The notes beneath the pieces are model-generated. The model saw only the letters and a list, made by a program, of their open reading frames with translations. It ran no database searches and was not told where the DNA came from. Positions 10,249 through 21,570 of a stretch of 64,000 bases of DNA are shown piece by piece; the first letter of the stretch is position 1; each line of letters begins with the position of its first letter. Made by a program: the position numbers and the translations under genes. The stretch covers positions 2,914,001 to 2,978,000 of the forward strand of contig OZ004589.1 of assembly GCA_963924555.1 (NCBI GenBank), written 5' to 3'. The stretch comes from Crambe crambe. Lineage: Eukaryota; Porifera; Demospongiae; Poecilosclerida; Crambeidae.

Positions 10249-11393
10249 TGTCATAGTGTATTTAGTCCCCCCTATGAAATGTCCCCCGGACAAAAATCAC
10301 CGGTGGATAATGTCCCCCCGGACAATATTCACTAGTGAATAATGTCCCCCCGGACAATTTTCACCGGTGAATAATGTCCCCCCTCAGTGAATAATGTCCC
10401 CCCAGGACATTTTTCAACTCAGTATAATATTCTGTCTCCCCTCAAAAATAATTAGTTCCTGGATCTCATAGTTCAGCTATTTTTTCTAAGGCATGTAGCT
10501 AAGTAGGGTTGGGTCCCTTCCTGCTATAATGCACTGCTGTATTTTGGGCAGAGCCACTTCACACTATTGATGTTTTTGGTAGTTTGACGCATTTATTATG
10601 AAACCATTCATCACACTTATCACATTGTAGCCACCATATCCTCCTTCTGGCTGTCTGCAGAGATAGTAAAGTGAAATCTTCTGCTGGTAATCTGACTGTT
10701 AACGTTTTTTAAAATATGCAGGGAAATCGAGTGAGATATTTTGCAATTTAGTTGGTGAAGAGGTCAGCTGGATCGAATCAGAATCCAGTGCAAAGAGATG
10801 CAATGGAAAATAAACCACAATCACTACCTTCTTTCTGAAATTGAACATTAGGAAAGTTCAGAGTGAGCTCCCGAGCATCAGAGCACAAATTTATTCCAAC
10901 CAATGTTCGAAAATTAATAGTGATCCAATGATTTTCGGATACATTCAAAATCTGTATGAATTCCCCCCTTTCAATATTAAAATTTAGTACTTCACCAAGA
11001 GATGTCTCCTGAAATTCACCACTAGAATTTGGGCACAGTTAATGCATCTGTTAGCCATTCTCCAGCCAATAATATGCTCAAACGATCAGATGCATATAAA
11101 CTAAACTCTTTTATCCAGTGTCGTTGTGTTCCTTGGCACTTCTGTTCTTCTTCTTATGTTAGGTCAATGTAATGAATATTATGAGAATGCATGTAAAGAT
11201 ATATTTTATACCCCAAGATGATTATATAGCTACCTTGTTTCCCCTGTAGCTTTTGCATGCCGCCTGCCTCCTAGCATGTCAGAGACATTTTCAATGATTT
11301 GAGTTCATCTAGAGAGGGGGGAAAATAATGCATAGTAGTTATAGTTACTGGTTTTGGCTTCATTGTGAGTCTTCGAACATGTTTTACTATCAG

Positions 11394-11424
<31 letters not shown>

Positions 11425-12332
11425 CCGAATTTGCATAGCTAGCTGGCTACCAACTTATGTGTTAACAATAACATTCAAGTTTCTTCTTCACTTCCATATA
11501 TATTTTTTTCCGGACCAAATGTGGACTCTATAAATTCAGAAGATTATAATTTATTATATATACTTACTAGTAGCTATAACTAGTTATGCAATATTAAAAC
11601 TAACCTAACCCTTCAGTGCTATCCTGCAAATCATGATTCTGAATCCTTGGGCTGCTGTAGCTACATAATAGTTCTGAAAAATCTTGCACACAAACTACAT
11701 GTAGCTACCAATATGGAACACTTGCACACTATAGCTACAGCAAAAATAGCTAGCTTGTTATTAGCTATGACTACAATTAGCTAGTCCATCATGCTCAAGT
11801 TAAGCTATGGAGGTCAGCTCTAAGGCTGCATTGCCATTTGCTAGCTATAATAAAATGAACCTTCAACAGATTGGCCATGGCAAGGTCTGAGTATCCTCTC
11901 CTTTCCTTAACACTTCTTAATGAAACAGAAGACCTCTTTTAATCTTCAAACATTGCTAATAGCTAGTACAATAATATAATTATAGCTAGCTATAATAGCT
12001 AGCTATAGTTAGCAACTAGCATCTATAGCTAGCTATACATACTTCAAAGTGTGCATTGGCTTTCCTTCTCAGTATTCTCTTCTGATTTTTAGAAAATCCT
12101 TCAGGATATCTTCCAGAAAAAAAATAACTCGTAGACCTGATCATAGTCCGAATAGTGTTGCACGCGTGCACATGCATGACTATCGTCGTCATCGGTCTTC
12201 CGTGAGACAGGGGGACATTATTCACCGAAGGGGACATTATTCACTGGTGAAAATTGTCCGGGGGGACATTATTCGCTAGTGAATATTGTCCGGGGGGACA
12301 CTATTAAGGGGGGGACAAAATTCACTGCGACA
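10249..12332 (-). mobile_element. Ginger1-type deletion derivative inserted at CCGG
   Basis: A 2,084-base element with CCGG on both sides (10245-10248 and 12333-12336) and inverted ends TGTCATAGTG... / ...CACTGCGACA. The ends are rich in alternating GTCCCCCC and GGGGGGAC blocks, as in the 14455-20571 element. On the minus strand it keeps a first-exon fragment YPEGFSKNQKRILRRKA (about 12110-12050) matching the Ginger integrase start, and near 10580-10625 a PHD-like CDKCDEWFHNKC. The integrase core and ULP1 are deleted. It splits the transmembrane exon of the receptor. Confidence 0.85.
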
Positions 12333-12380
12333 CCGGTATTACCACTATGATCACAGCAATCACAGCACTGCTAACTCCAT
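12333..12380 (-). CDS. receptor transmembrane exon, 5' part
   Basis: On the minus strand an acceptor-like GATAG precedes an exon reading GVSSAVIAVIIVVIP, which joins through one CCGG to the part at 10244-10175. The exon starts in phase 1, like almost all exons of the receptor gene. The joined exon gives about 38 residues, mostly a hydrophobic helix. The acceptor overlaps the TATCAG end of the adjacent C module, so splicing here is uncertain. Confidence 0.6.
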
Positions 12381-12381
12381 C

Positions 12382-12843
12382 TATCAGAGAGTGCGGTAGC
12401 ACTCTCTAAGTAGGGATGGCAGGTCAAAGTCCATAGGACAGTATAAACTAAAAACTCTTCTTTCTCTTCTACTCTCACTCTACAGGTTCTCAGAAGGCTA
12501 CAGTGAATTATTATATCTACAAAGAAGAGAGGAGAATGTTCAAAAGCCGAAAATTCATTCCCCAACATAAGAAAAAAACGAGTTCTAAAATTGACTTTTC
12601 GTTCTTTTTCTTTATCAGAGAGTGCGCTAGCACTCTCTAAGTAGGGATGGCGGGTCAAAGGTCATAAGACTGTATAAACTAAAAACTCTTCTTTCTCTTC
12701 TACCCTTACTCTACAGGTTCTCAGAAGGCTACAGTGAATTATTACATCTACAAAGAAGAGAGGAGAATGTTCAAAGACCAAAAATTCATTCGCTAACATG
12801 AGAAAAAAACGATGTCTAAAATTGACTTTTGTTCTTTTTCTTT
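12382..12843 (+). repeat. two tandem C modules
   Basis: The first copy (12384-12614) ends at TTCTTTTTCTTTA and runs straight into the second (12615-12843). The second has the variant head GCGCTAGC and GTAGGGATGGCGGG, with more substitutions. They open the large plus-oriented array. Each starts with the 9-base stem and GGTA or GCTA loop. Confidence 0.85.
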
Positions 12844-12845
12844 AT

Positions 12846-13325
12846 AATCAGAGAGTGCGGTAGCACTCTCTATGTAGGGATGACTCGGACGGCCGCGCGC
12901 GCCGCCTATAGACTAATACAAAAGTGAAATTCCAGTTCCCCCACTTAGACCTAACAAAAGCTACTGTGAATGATTATCCAGCCTACTAGAGCCTACTACA
13001 ATGTGCAGACCAAGTTTCAGGACCAGGGAGCTTACCGTTTCAGAAATACGGCAAGCAGGTAAATCGCTATATTCTTCTTCTTCTCTATCAGAGAGTGCGG
13101 TAGCACTCTCTATGTAGGGATGACTCGGACGGCCGCGCGCGCCGCCTATAGACTAATACTAAAGTGAAATTCTAGTTCTCCCACTTAGACCTAACAAAAG
13201 CTACTGTGAATGATTATCCAGCCTACTAGAGCCTACTACAATGTGCAGACCAAGTTTCAAGACCAGGGAGCTTACCGTTTCAGAAATACGGCAAGCAGGT
13301 AAATCGCTATATTCTTCTTCTTCTC

Positions 13326-13368
<43 letters not shown>
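12846..13368 (+). repeat. two tandem E modules and TTA microsatellite
   Basis: Module E has the same stem-loop head as C followed by TGTAGGGATGAC, then a different body (GC-rich GGACGGCCGCGCGC stretch, then AT-rich). Copy 1 is 12846-13084. Copy 2 is 13088-13327 and ends in CTTCTTCTTCTCTA with a (TTA)n tract of about 41 bases. A third copy lies at 52081-52372. The long Leu/Asn open frames here are the microsatellite. Confidence 0.85.
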
Positions 13369-13369
<1 letters not shown>

Positions 13370-13870
13370 TTAGACAACCATATCTCTCGAACCACTCAAG
13401 CTACAGCCATGATTTCTGGACAAATCCACTTCAAATTCTACCAACTACGATCTTTTCTACTCGTTGATCCTCGAAAGAGTCGATGAAAAAGGAGACACTA
13501 TGGAGCACAGCACTCGACTAATTCAATTAGGAAGCCATCTTTTCTATAATACGCATGCGCATGTATTTGAATATCCAATTATTCGAAACCATAATATTAC
13601 TCAGCTGTCTCTAGCTAGCTAGCTAGCTAGCTCTAGCTGCACTGATGATAGACTACTGTATCGATTCGGGGATTTAGATTCACCACGGTAGACTCTATTT
13701 CAGCATCTTCGACCTCCAAGTATGGCTCAACAACACAACACCTTGACTCGATAAATGATTGGGCTGGTATGCTATTGGAGAACTTCTTTCATCTGTCCCT
13801 GCATACACATAGAAGAATGAACTCTATAATCATAGCTAAAACCATAAAAGAGAGGAAAAAAGACCAGGAA
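13369..13870 (+). repeat. body following module E, no gene seen
   Basis: Repeated almost identically at 52373-52856, so it is part of the mobile unit. It contains a (GCTA)n run near 13610-13634. No convincing coding potential. Confidence 0.6.
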
Positions 13871-14177
13871 CAAGTAAGGGAAAAAGCATTTCGTGAAATG
13901 AAAAAAAGATGTAGGGATGACCACTGCTCAAAAAAAGTAAGGAAACAAGAAGGATGGAAATGGGATCAATCTTTGTTCTGTATATCCAGCCAACAATCCC
14001 TACATATACGTCAGGTAACTTCAGATTATAGTGTAGTAATGTGTGTATATGTAGGGATTGTTGGCTGGATATACAGAACAAAGATTGATCCCATTTCCAT
14101 CCTTCTTGTTTCCTTACTTTTTTTGAGCAGTGGTCATCCCTACATCTTTTTTTCATTTCACGAAATGCTTTTTCCCT
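13871..14177 (+). repeat. 3' hairpin D (foldback)
   Basis: An inverted repeat of about 130-base arms with a short AT-rich centre near 14010-14045. It begins CAAGTAAGGGAAAAAGC and ends in the mirror sequence. The outer 50 bases resemble those of hairpins A and B and end in the same TGTAGGGATG. The inner stem is unrelated. A second copy is at 52857-53169. Confidence 0.85.
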
Positions 14178-14454
14178 TATCAGAGAGTGCGGTAGCACTC
14201 TCTAAGTAGGGATGGCAGGTCAAAGTCCATAGGACAGTATAAACTAAAAACTCTTCTTTCTCTTCTACCCTTACTCTACAGGTTCTCAGAAGGCTACAGT
14301 GAATTATTATATCTACAAAGAAGAGAGGAGAATGTTCAAAAGCCAAAAATTCATTCGCCAACATAAGAAAAAAACGAGTTCTAAAATTGACTTTTCGTTC
14401 TTTTTCTTTATAATAATCAGGATAATAATAATAATAATAAGATCGACGTACCGG
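14178..14454 (+). repeat. module C, TAA tract and start of M1
   Basis: C module followed by (TAA)n-GGATAA and the first bases of M1 (GATCGACGTACCGG). M1 is broken at CCGG by the Ginger element and resumes at 20576. Confidence 0.85.
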
Positions 14455-14686
14455 TGTCGGAGTGTAGAATGTCCCCCCGTGCAGAATGTCCCCCCGGACA
14501 GTCTACACTAGTGCGGAGAGCCTCCGGGGGACACTCTACACTAGTGTAGAATGTCCTTTCTAGTGTGAAGTGTCCCACCTCGCCAAGACAAAGGGAAGAT
14601 CAGAATGGTGTAGAAACCATAGCTAGCTATATAGCCACTAGCTTTATTAATAGCTGGATGCAGAAAACTTGATATCAGTGTCTAAG

Positions 14687-16949
14687 ATGACTACTATTCT
14701 GAATGATTATGAAGCTATATATAATTTTCTTTTCAACCATGTGTATCCTGAGGGCTTCAGCAAAGTTCAGAAGAGAGCTCTGAGAAGAAAGGCCAGTGAT
14801 AATTATAAAGTGGATAGGGGACAGTTGTTCTATAAAAAGAGTGGGACCCAGAATTGGAAGCAAGTCCCTCGAATAAACAGGGAAAGGAGGAGGATATTAG
14901 AAACCTGCCATGGACTTCCTGAAGGTAAAACTCCATGGCTAACTAGCCATAGCATTGTAATAATTATGGACAAAAATCTTTGTTAATAGACTAGCTACAA
15001 CCAAAATTAATAGTTGCATGAATACATGCAGCTGCAAGCTAAAAACATTTTTTGGTTGTTTTATGTAGGTGGCCATCTTGGTCGGGATAAAACTTATTAC
15101 AAAATTTCTGAGCACTTTTTTTGGAAGAGTCTGTGGGCTGATGTTGATGAAAACGTCAAAACTTGTCCAGTATGTCAGACAACAAATGATGCAAAATTTG
15201 TAAAACAAGGTGCAGCACTTCACCCTATCCCGGTCAAGCCAAAAGTATGGAGACAGGTATGAAAATATTTAGCACAGCTATAGCTACAGTTGTATACACA
15301 TGATCAATTGGGTAGCAAAACTCTCTGTGCAGCTACCTTATAAGCTTGTGTTTTGAGACGAATCTTGCACTCTTTTTCATATAGCTATATATTATAGCTA
15401 GCTAGCTACAGCATTCCCAAAGCTTGAGTAGTTTTTTTTTTTAGTTTTGATATATTTATCAATTTTGGTGGACTTGTCCAAAAATTTTAGGTGGGTATTG
15501 ACTTGATTGGACCCCTTCCTGAAACAAAAGCCGGGAATAAGTACATCATTACTCTAGTGGACTTTTTTTCCAGATGGCCAGAGGCAGCAGCTCTACCAGA
15601 TAAGAAGGCTGATGGTGTAGCTCTATTCCTATATCAGATGGTTTGCAGGTACATATTGCTATAATGGGCTAATAGTGCTAATTATAATTACCAACATTAG
15701 ATATGGCTGTACAAAGATATTGATATCAGACCAGGGCAGAGAGTTTGTAAATGAAGTGAACAAGACTCTCTGCAGAAAATTCAAAACAGATCACCGTATC
15801 TCTACTGCTTATCATCCGCAAACGAATGGTTTGGTTGAAAGATACAACCAAACACTCCAGCGATCTCTTGTGAAGCTAGTCAACAAGGAACAGAACGACT
15901 GGGACAAGTTTATAGATGGTGTGTTGTTTGCTTATAGGACTTCAAAACAGAAATCTACTGATGTGACCCCCTTTGAGCTGATGTATTGCAGGTATGTCCT
16001 TATCTGGGCATTACTATAGAATAACTATCTGGGTAAAAAATGAATCATCAAATTAATATATGACTTGGTTTGGGGGGGGGGGGCATGGCCCCTCCGGCCT
16101 TCCTATTCCTACTTGTGTTTTATTGTGTTACCTTCATGCATATAAAAAAATAGGAAACCAATTCTTCCAATTGAAAGGGAACTCACTCAGAGCGATGACA
16201 CTGATACAAGCAATGATGAAGCTAAGCAAAATATTAGTAAATACTGTGATGACATGCTGAAACTGAGGAAAGATCTGTTTTCTAAAGCAAACAAAAAAAT
16301 AAAGGATGCTCAGGGACGCTACAAAAGAGATTATGATAAAAAAATACCACCATGCGAAGGTGTGTAATAAAAAATAATAACAGTGACATCATGATATGTT
16401 TTTCCTGCAGAAACTTGATATAGGTGCATTGGTACTTCTGCGTAATTGTGTACGTGATGGGCGAAAGGGTGACAAGCTCACCAAGCGTTGGCTGGGCCCC
16501 TACAGAATTAATGAACATATGGGGAAAGGAGTATATCGACTAGAAAATGCTTCCAGTGGTAAAATTCTAAAGAAGGCATTTAATTCATGCAGGTAAGGTA
16601 TCATGTTATAAGGATGCATTTCAATATAACTGTAAAAGACACATGCAGCCCTTAATTTTGTTTTTGTATTTGTTGTAGATTGAAGTTATATTACCCACGT
16701 CCTTTATTGAAGCCAATACTACAAAATAATAGCGACATTTTTCAACTTCATTCATCCGACTCTTCAAATGAGAATACACTGGTGACAACACCACAGATAC
16801 CAGCTAATTCTTTCTCTGATGACTCCATTCCTCCACTTCCACCTCCACTATCTCCCCTAAATCCTCCCTCATGTGTTACCAAGAAGCGGTTAATATTACA
16901 TGACTCATTCTATGATGATACCAATGGTGACCTAATATATACGTATATA
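14687..16949 (+). CDS. Ginger integrase, exons 1-7
   Basis: Inferred exons are 14687-14924, 15069-15256, 15491-15648, 15701-15991, 16154-16359, 16411-16592 and 16679 onward. Exons 1-2 hold the HHCC zinc-binding domain (H in ETCHGLPEG, H in GGHLGRDKT, CPVC). Exon 3 holds the first catalytic Asp (GIDLIGPLP). Exon 4 holds the second Asp (ISDQGREF) and the Glu (GLVERYNQT). Exon 6 has a chromodomain-free GPY/F-like module (KRWLGPYRI). Phases agree at the first four junctions; the exon 5/6 join does not match cleanly and may hide a one-base lesion. The ATG at 14687 follows a short TIR-proximal leader. The protein would insert the element DNA; the DDE triad is intact. Confidence 0.85.
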
Positions 16950-17000
16950 TAGCTAATAATTATCATAGCTAATTTATAACTTTTAATAAAGCTCCAGGAA

Positions 17001-18410
17001 GCAATACCATGCCTATTCCAGAAGCTACTCCTCAACATTCACCTCCAATGCCCCTCTTTAAAGCTGTTGAAAATAAATCAAGGAGCTGTGATGACAGGAA
17101 TATTAATGGTTAGTTTACATGCATGATTTCATTCCAAATTTAACATGGCAAATTTGCACAGATCTTAGTTCACAAGTTTGGGATAATAAAGAAGTAAGCA
17201 GACCAACAGGATTCCTAACAAGTAGTCCTAAACGCACAGAAAGATTTCCTCAAGATTTTGTTCCTATTTCTGACAAAGAACCTTCAGCTATCATGGAAAC
17301 AAATGAGTGTCAGAAACAAGGTAAATAAGATAAAGCCATACATTCATGCGTGTATCCCATGCATTCATGCATGTATCCCATGCATATTTTGATTTCATAG
17401 CTATGGTGATCAACAAGCAACAAGCTGTATCCCCTGCGCTTCAACAACTTAATAAAGATGAATTGCTATCTTTAGTTTCAGAGCAATTGGACAGAATGAA
17501 TAATTTGAAGGTTGGCACTAGTATTTTTAGTAATCAGATAGCTAATTTAGTTATATGTTTTTATAGCCTTCTGAGAAGGAGTACAATAACTATTCATGTA
17601 AAAGACGCAGTGAGTTGTTATTACCTAGCTATAGCTATTGCAATGCTGGAAATTAGCTATATTTATTATTATTTTGTAGATGAACTTAAACATTTGAGCA
17701 ATTCTATAACCTGCCTCACAAGCCACCAGTATCATGTTGTCACTGAATATATTGTGTCCAAAGTTTGTGCCAAGAATATAAAGGTATTTGCAACCGTTAC
17801 GGCATGTATATAGTTTCTAGTCCACTGATTATCATTATTTCTTAGCATTTCTCATTTGCCATGGATGTTATATATCCCAAAATATTGCAAAACATCGTTA
17901 TAAATGTACAAGTGATGAGGTATGGTATAATCTATCATAGACATAATAGCTAGCTAATAATTAATTAATTTTAATAGGCATTGCATTTGATGCACATGCA
18001 CAAGAGAAAAGAAGAGCCTGAACTTCACATACAATCAGGTATTAATAGCTAATAACTGTGTGAACTACATAATAATATTATTATTGTTATAGGCATATTA
18101 CATTCTAGTGTCTATGAGTATGTAAAAAAGAAAAGAAAGCTACACACAGGTATCTGTACAAAGGCTTAGCCATTGATTTAGTTAGCTATTCAATGAATGA
18201 TATGTACACAGCATGAACACACCCAGCCCCTTGGTCATTCACTATAACTGCTATCTGAAATTTGAAGAATCTAGAAAGTTATAGCAGTTATAGTAAATGA
18301 TTAAGGGGCAAGGTGAATGCAAATGGACTTTAGCTACACTTCATGCAAGCTATGCTATTTTTTGCTTCATTATAGATTTAGCCGAGGAAGAAGTATCATC
18401 TACATAGAAT
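17001..18410 (+). CDS. Ginger gene, linker exons
   Basis: A run of small inferred exons between integrase and protease, each with AG/GT borders: about 17001-17106, 17161-17320, 17401-17510, 17568-17609, 17681-17783, 17847-17920, 17979-18038 and further short ones. They encode Ser/Pro-rich sequence, then helical charged stretches (LNKDELLSLVSEQLDRMNNLK; DELKHLSNSITCL). I do not recognise a domain. Exon edges are approximate and not all phases were verified. Confidence 0.55.
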
Positions 18411-18501
18411 GAAGAGAAAAATAAAGTCCACTATTGTCAGCAGAAAGGTAGCTTATGTTATCACTCTAGAGTTGGTGATAATATTTTTATATTAATATTT
18501 T

Positions 18502-19330
18502 TTGGACAATACAGAAATTATCGATTTGACAAAAGGATGTGAAAATTACAGGCCTATCCAGTATTGGATAAAACATCTGAACCTATACCCTGAAGATAAG
18601 AGTACCTTATTGGAAGGGAAGTGGCTAACTGATTCCATTGTCACTGCTGCACAATGCTTATTAAAGGAGAAATATAAGCATGTTGGAGGTTTAGAGCCTA
18701 TTATGACACGTACATTCGATATTCAGAGGGGTAACTTTATTCAGATTCTGAACATATATGGTTCTCACTGGATCACTGTAGCAAATGGCTGTTCTTCTTG
18801 TTCAGTTAATGTTTATGACAGTCTGCCAAATTGTGCACTCTACAGTCATACGAAGAAGCAACTTGCTTCCATCCTCTGCAGCAAAGACAAAAAAATCTGT
18901 TAATTTCATTGATGTCCAAACCCAGAGCGGTGGTAATGACTGTGGTCTGTTTTCTATAGCATTTGCAGCTTCACTTTGTGCAGGTGAGCCTGAGTTTCTT
19001 GCCAGTATTTTATTGATCTTTTACTTGGCATGTGTAGGTGAGAATCCATCTGAGCTGCACTACATTCAACATGACTTCCGCAACCATTTATTCAAGTGCC
19101 TAGAAGCTAATCTGGTTACTCCATTTCCCCGAAGAAATCGGAAAAGAAAGGGTGGGAATCGTGGCCAAACCAGTTTTGGAATTTTTTGTACTTGTAGGCT
19201 GCCTGCATATGGTAAAATGATATCGTGTAGTTCTTGCCACGAGTGGTTTCACCGAAAATGTGTTGTAGCACCAACTGAAGTATGGAGAAGGAAGGAAGTA
19301 GATTGGTACTGTAATTCATGTATAAAATAG
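18502..19330 (+). CDS. Ginger ULP1-like cysteine protease and PHD finger
   Basis: The first part (18502-18903) shows WLTDSIV and SHWITVAN (catalytic His), then VYDSL (Asp). After an A7 run near 18888 the frame must shift by one to continue with VNFIDVQTQSGGNDCGLF, which supplies the oxyanion Gln and catalytic Cys of peptidase family C48 (SUMO/ULP1). A possible 55-base intron lies at 18982-19037. The final exon codes a PHD finger (CTCRLPAYGKMISCSSCHEWFHRKC...WYCNSC) and stops at 19330. Domain order protease-PHD fits Ginger1. The frame break in a homopolymer could be real decay or a sequence error. Confidence 0.8.
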
Positions 19331-19764
19331 CTAAAGCTATTCCAATCTATGTACACATTATCACTACTAAAATATTTGCTGTAGCCAAGTTTCATAACAG
19401 TGGCAGAGACCTACTGTATTGATATTTTTTAAATGAACAACAATTTTTTTCCAAGTCAAACAGCAGCTATAGCTAGCTAGTTATAACATGCATGAAACAT
19501 GGTCATGCAGACTTCTTATTAGCTAGCTGAACCTTAGAGGACACTCAGATTGCATGACTAAAATTCAGGATATATTTAGGCATTCTAGCTACTGTAAGAC
19601 TGTTCATAGTGGTAACAGGGAATCATTGCATCTCTGAAACAAGTTCTATTGTCAGAGGAGCCATAGCCCCTAGCTCTACCGATGCCTCTTTGCATCCTTT
19701 TATTTCTACTTTTTTAAAAAGGGGGGAAAGCTTTACACTAAGAGGGGAGCTAGTTCAAGAATGA

Positions 19765-20360
19765 AGAGTGTAAAAATCAAGTCCAGCCATAAGGTAGCTC
19801 ATAAGTTATCACACTAGCTGATAAGTATGATAGATTTAACAAAAGGATCATAAAAATTCAGTGTTGGATAGCTATTCCATGAAGATAACAGTAGCTACTG
19901 ATTCCATTGTCACTGCTGCACAATGGAGGTTCCGAGCCTATGTATTATGACATACAGTCATATGAAGAAGTACCTTGCTTCCATTCTCTAAAGCAATAAC
20001 AAAAATATCAGTTAGTTCATTTTGTACACTCGTAGCTCACTATAGTATCACCACCTATAAATCGTTCTTCAATTTCATAACAGTGGCAAAGATTATTGAT
20101 TCACTTTATGAACAACACTGACAAGTAAAATTCGGTTGTTTTTCTTGTTTTATTGCTGTTTGTTTTTTTGCTTTTGGGGGGCGTTGTTTTATTTTGCAAG
20201 CCAAAACAGCAGCTATAGCTACGTATATGAAACATGGTTCAGGCTTCTTAGTAAAAAACTGAATTCAGGAGACATTAGATGTTCTAGCTACATGCAGTGT
20301 TCATACACTCAGTGGTAGCTATAACAGATTTTCAAATTCATAATAAAAATAAGATTTGGT
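19765..20360 (+). repeat. degenerate internal duplication of the Ginger 3' end
   Basis: Decayed copy of the ULP1 exon start (compare GATTCCATTGTCACTGCTGC at 18628 and 19896) and of the 3' untranslated region (TTCATAACAGTGGCA at 19390 and 20075; CAGCAGCTATAGCTA at 19461 and 20207). Large deletions separate the matching blocks. The element therefore holds two 3' ends in tandem, the second non-coding. Confidence 0.7.
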
Positions 20361-20575
20361 TCAACTATTGAAGAGCCCTAGGGGGACACTCTGCCCTAGT
20401 GTAGAATGTCCTAGGGGGGGACAGTCTACACTAAGGGGGGACACTCTGCCCTAATGTAGAATGTCCTAGGGGGGACATTCTACACTAGGGTAGAGTGTCC
20501 GGGGGACAGTCTACACTAGGGTAGAGTGTCCGGGGGGACAATTTTTAGAGGGGACGATCTACACTATGACACCGG

Positions 20576-21570
20576 CTTACTGGCTATAGTCATCAAAATT
20601 CTGCTTTGGCCATCTGTTAGAGCGGCACCTAGAGGCTGATCTTTTGCTATTAGTTTTGACTAAGGCTCTACTTCACTATTCGATAGCACTCGGAACACAG
20701 CTGCTAATCTTTCTACGCCATTTTGAAGGGGGCGGGGCTTATGGGCGGAGCCACGTAAGCTTAAGTTTAGCTATAGCCAAGGTCTTCATTCATTATCTGA
20801 TGATGTTCCAGTCACTCCTTGCTGAATTACAGTACAAATGCTCATCCTATAGTAGCATTATAGCCAGTACTTGGCTGTAGTGTAGTCAGCTCACTTCACC
20901 ATGCCGTGTACATGTCATTTACATTGCTGTTGCTGTAAAGTTTTATATCAACAAAACTTAAATAGCTAAACAAATTCTTCAACCAGAGACACTGTATGTA
21001 CCTACAAAAGAGGTTTATGTAGAGCTGGCTTTGTATAGTACTGTACTGTAGCCTCCCTCATTCAACTTCAAGCACTAAGAAAAAGGATAGAAACAAGTGA
21101 GCGTAAAAAATTAAAAGGTTAAGTAGGGATAGCCTAAAATCTAGCTGGGCTATCTATAATGTGCTGCAGCCTCGTATGAAAAAAATCTTCGCGATATTAC
21201 CTCATAAAAGGGGTGGGGCAATTAATAGCAGTTCTCCTCATATAACACCTGCACAGGATGTGGCCATTTGATGGCATCCACTATTATGATCACTACACCA
21301 AATGCATAAACTCCCCATACTCCTCCCTCAAGTAAGACATACGTACCATCTCAATAATTATTTCAGTGATCACATATGTAACAATTAGCTAATGCTGTTC
21401 ACTTTTTAAAATGTTCACTCCTTTCAGTACTCCATTACACTGCAGATGATCATCCTTCAAACTCTCCTCCCTGAACAGAATGAAATACTGATAATTAAAT
21501 AAATTTAGTTCAATCAAGGAAGCCTTTAGTGTCTATCAATTTTCATAATCACAAAGAAAAAGAATGCAAA
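20576..21570 (+). repeat. core module M1
   Basis: Reference copy of M1 without insertions, starting CTTACTGGCTATAGTC and ending at CACAAAGAAAAAGAATGCAAA. It contains a GC-box-like GGGGCGGGGCTTATGGGCGG (about 20728) conserved in all copies, which could be promoter-like. Its recurrent 78-residue frame is not supported as a gene. Confidence 0.8.

Larger units (their letters stand above)
14455..20571 (+). mobile_element. Ginger1-type DNA transposon (integrase, ULP1, PHD)
   Basis: A 6,117-base element with inverted ends TGTCGGAGTGTAGA / TCTACACTATGACA and CCGG duplicated at 14451-14454 and 20572-20575. The filled site (GACGTACCGGCTTACTGG) occurs at 38264-38281. The ends carry arrays of GTCCCCCC/GGGGGGAC blocks separated by ACACTAGTGTAGA-like palindromes. 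Inside is one intron-rich gene encoding a Ty3-like integrase, a linker, a ULP1 protease and a PHD finger. There is no reverse transcriptase, gag, or LTR. TIRs, a 4-base duplication and this domain set define Ginger1 transposons. Confidence 0.92.

Noticed and set aside
13201-13486. Open frames with long Asn or Leu runs (also 52194-52485).
   Set aside because: They are the translated (TTA)n microsatellite at the end of module E.
13836-14209. Long open frames on both strands of hairpin D (146 and 120 residues).
   Set aside because: The two are mirror images produced by the inverted repeat, and the copy at 52857-53169 does not keep them.
14687-16949. Ty3/gypsy retrotransposon, suggested by the HHCC-DDE integrase.
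   Set aside because: No reverse transcriptase, RNase H, protease or LTR is present. The TIRs, CCGG duplication, introns, ULP1 and PHD fit Ginger1 instead.
20644-20880. A 78-residue open frame starting MLLVLTKALLHYS, repeated in every M1 copy (also 22359, 41601, 56100, 58950 and reversed at 1757 and 9517).
   Set aside because: It is conserved only because M1 is conserved. The diverged M1 copies (38262, 39252, 40128) break it, and it spans the GC-box-like stretch; no domain is seen.
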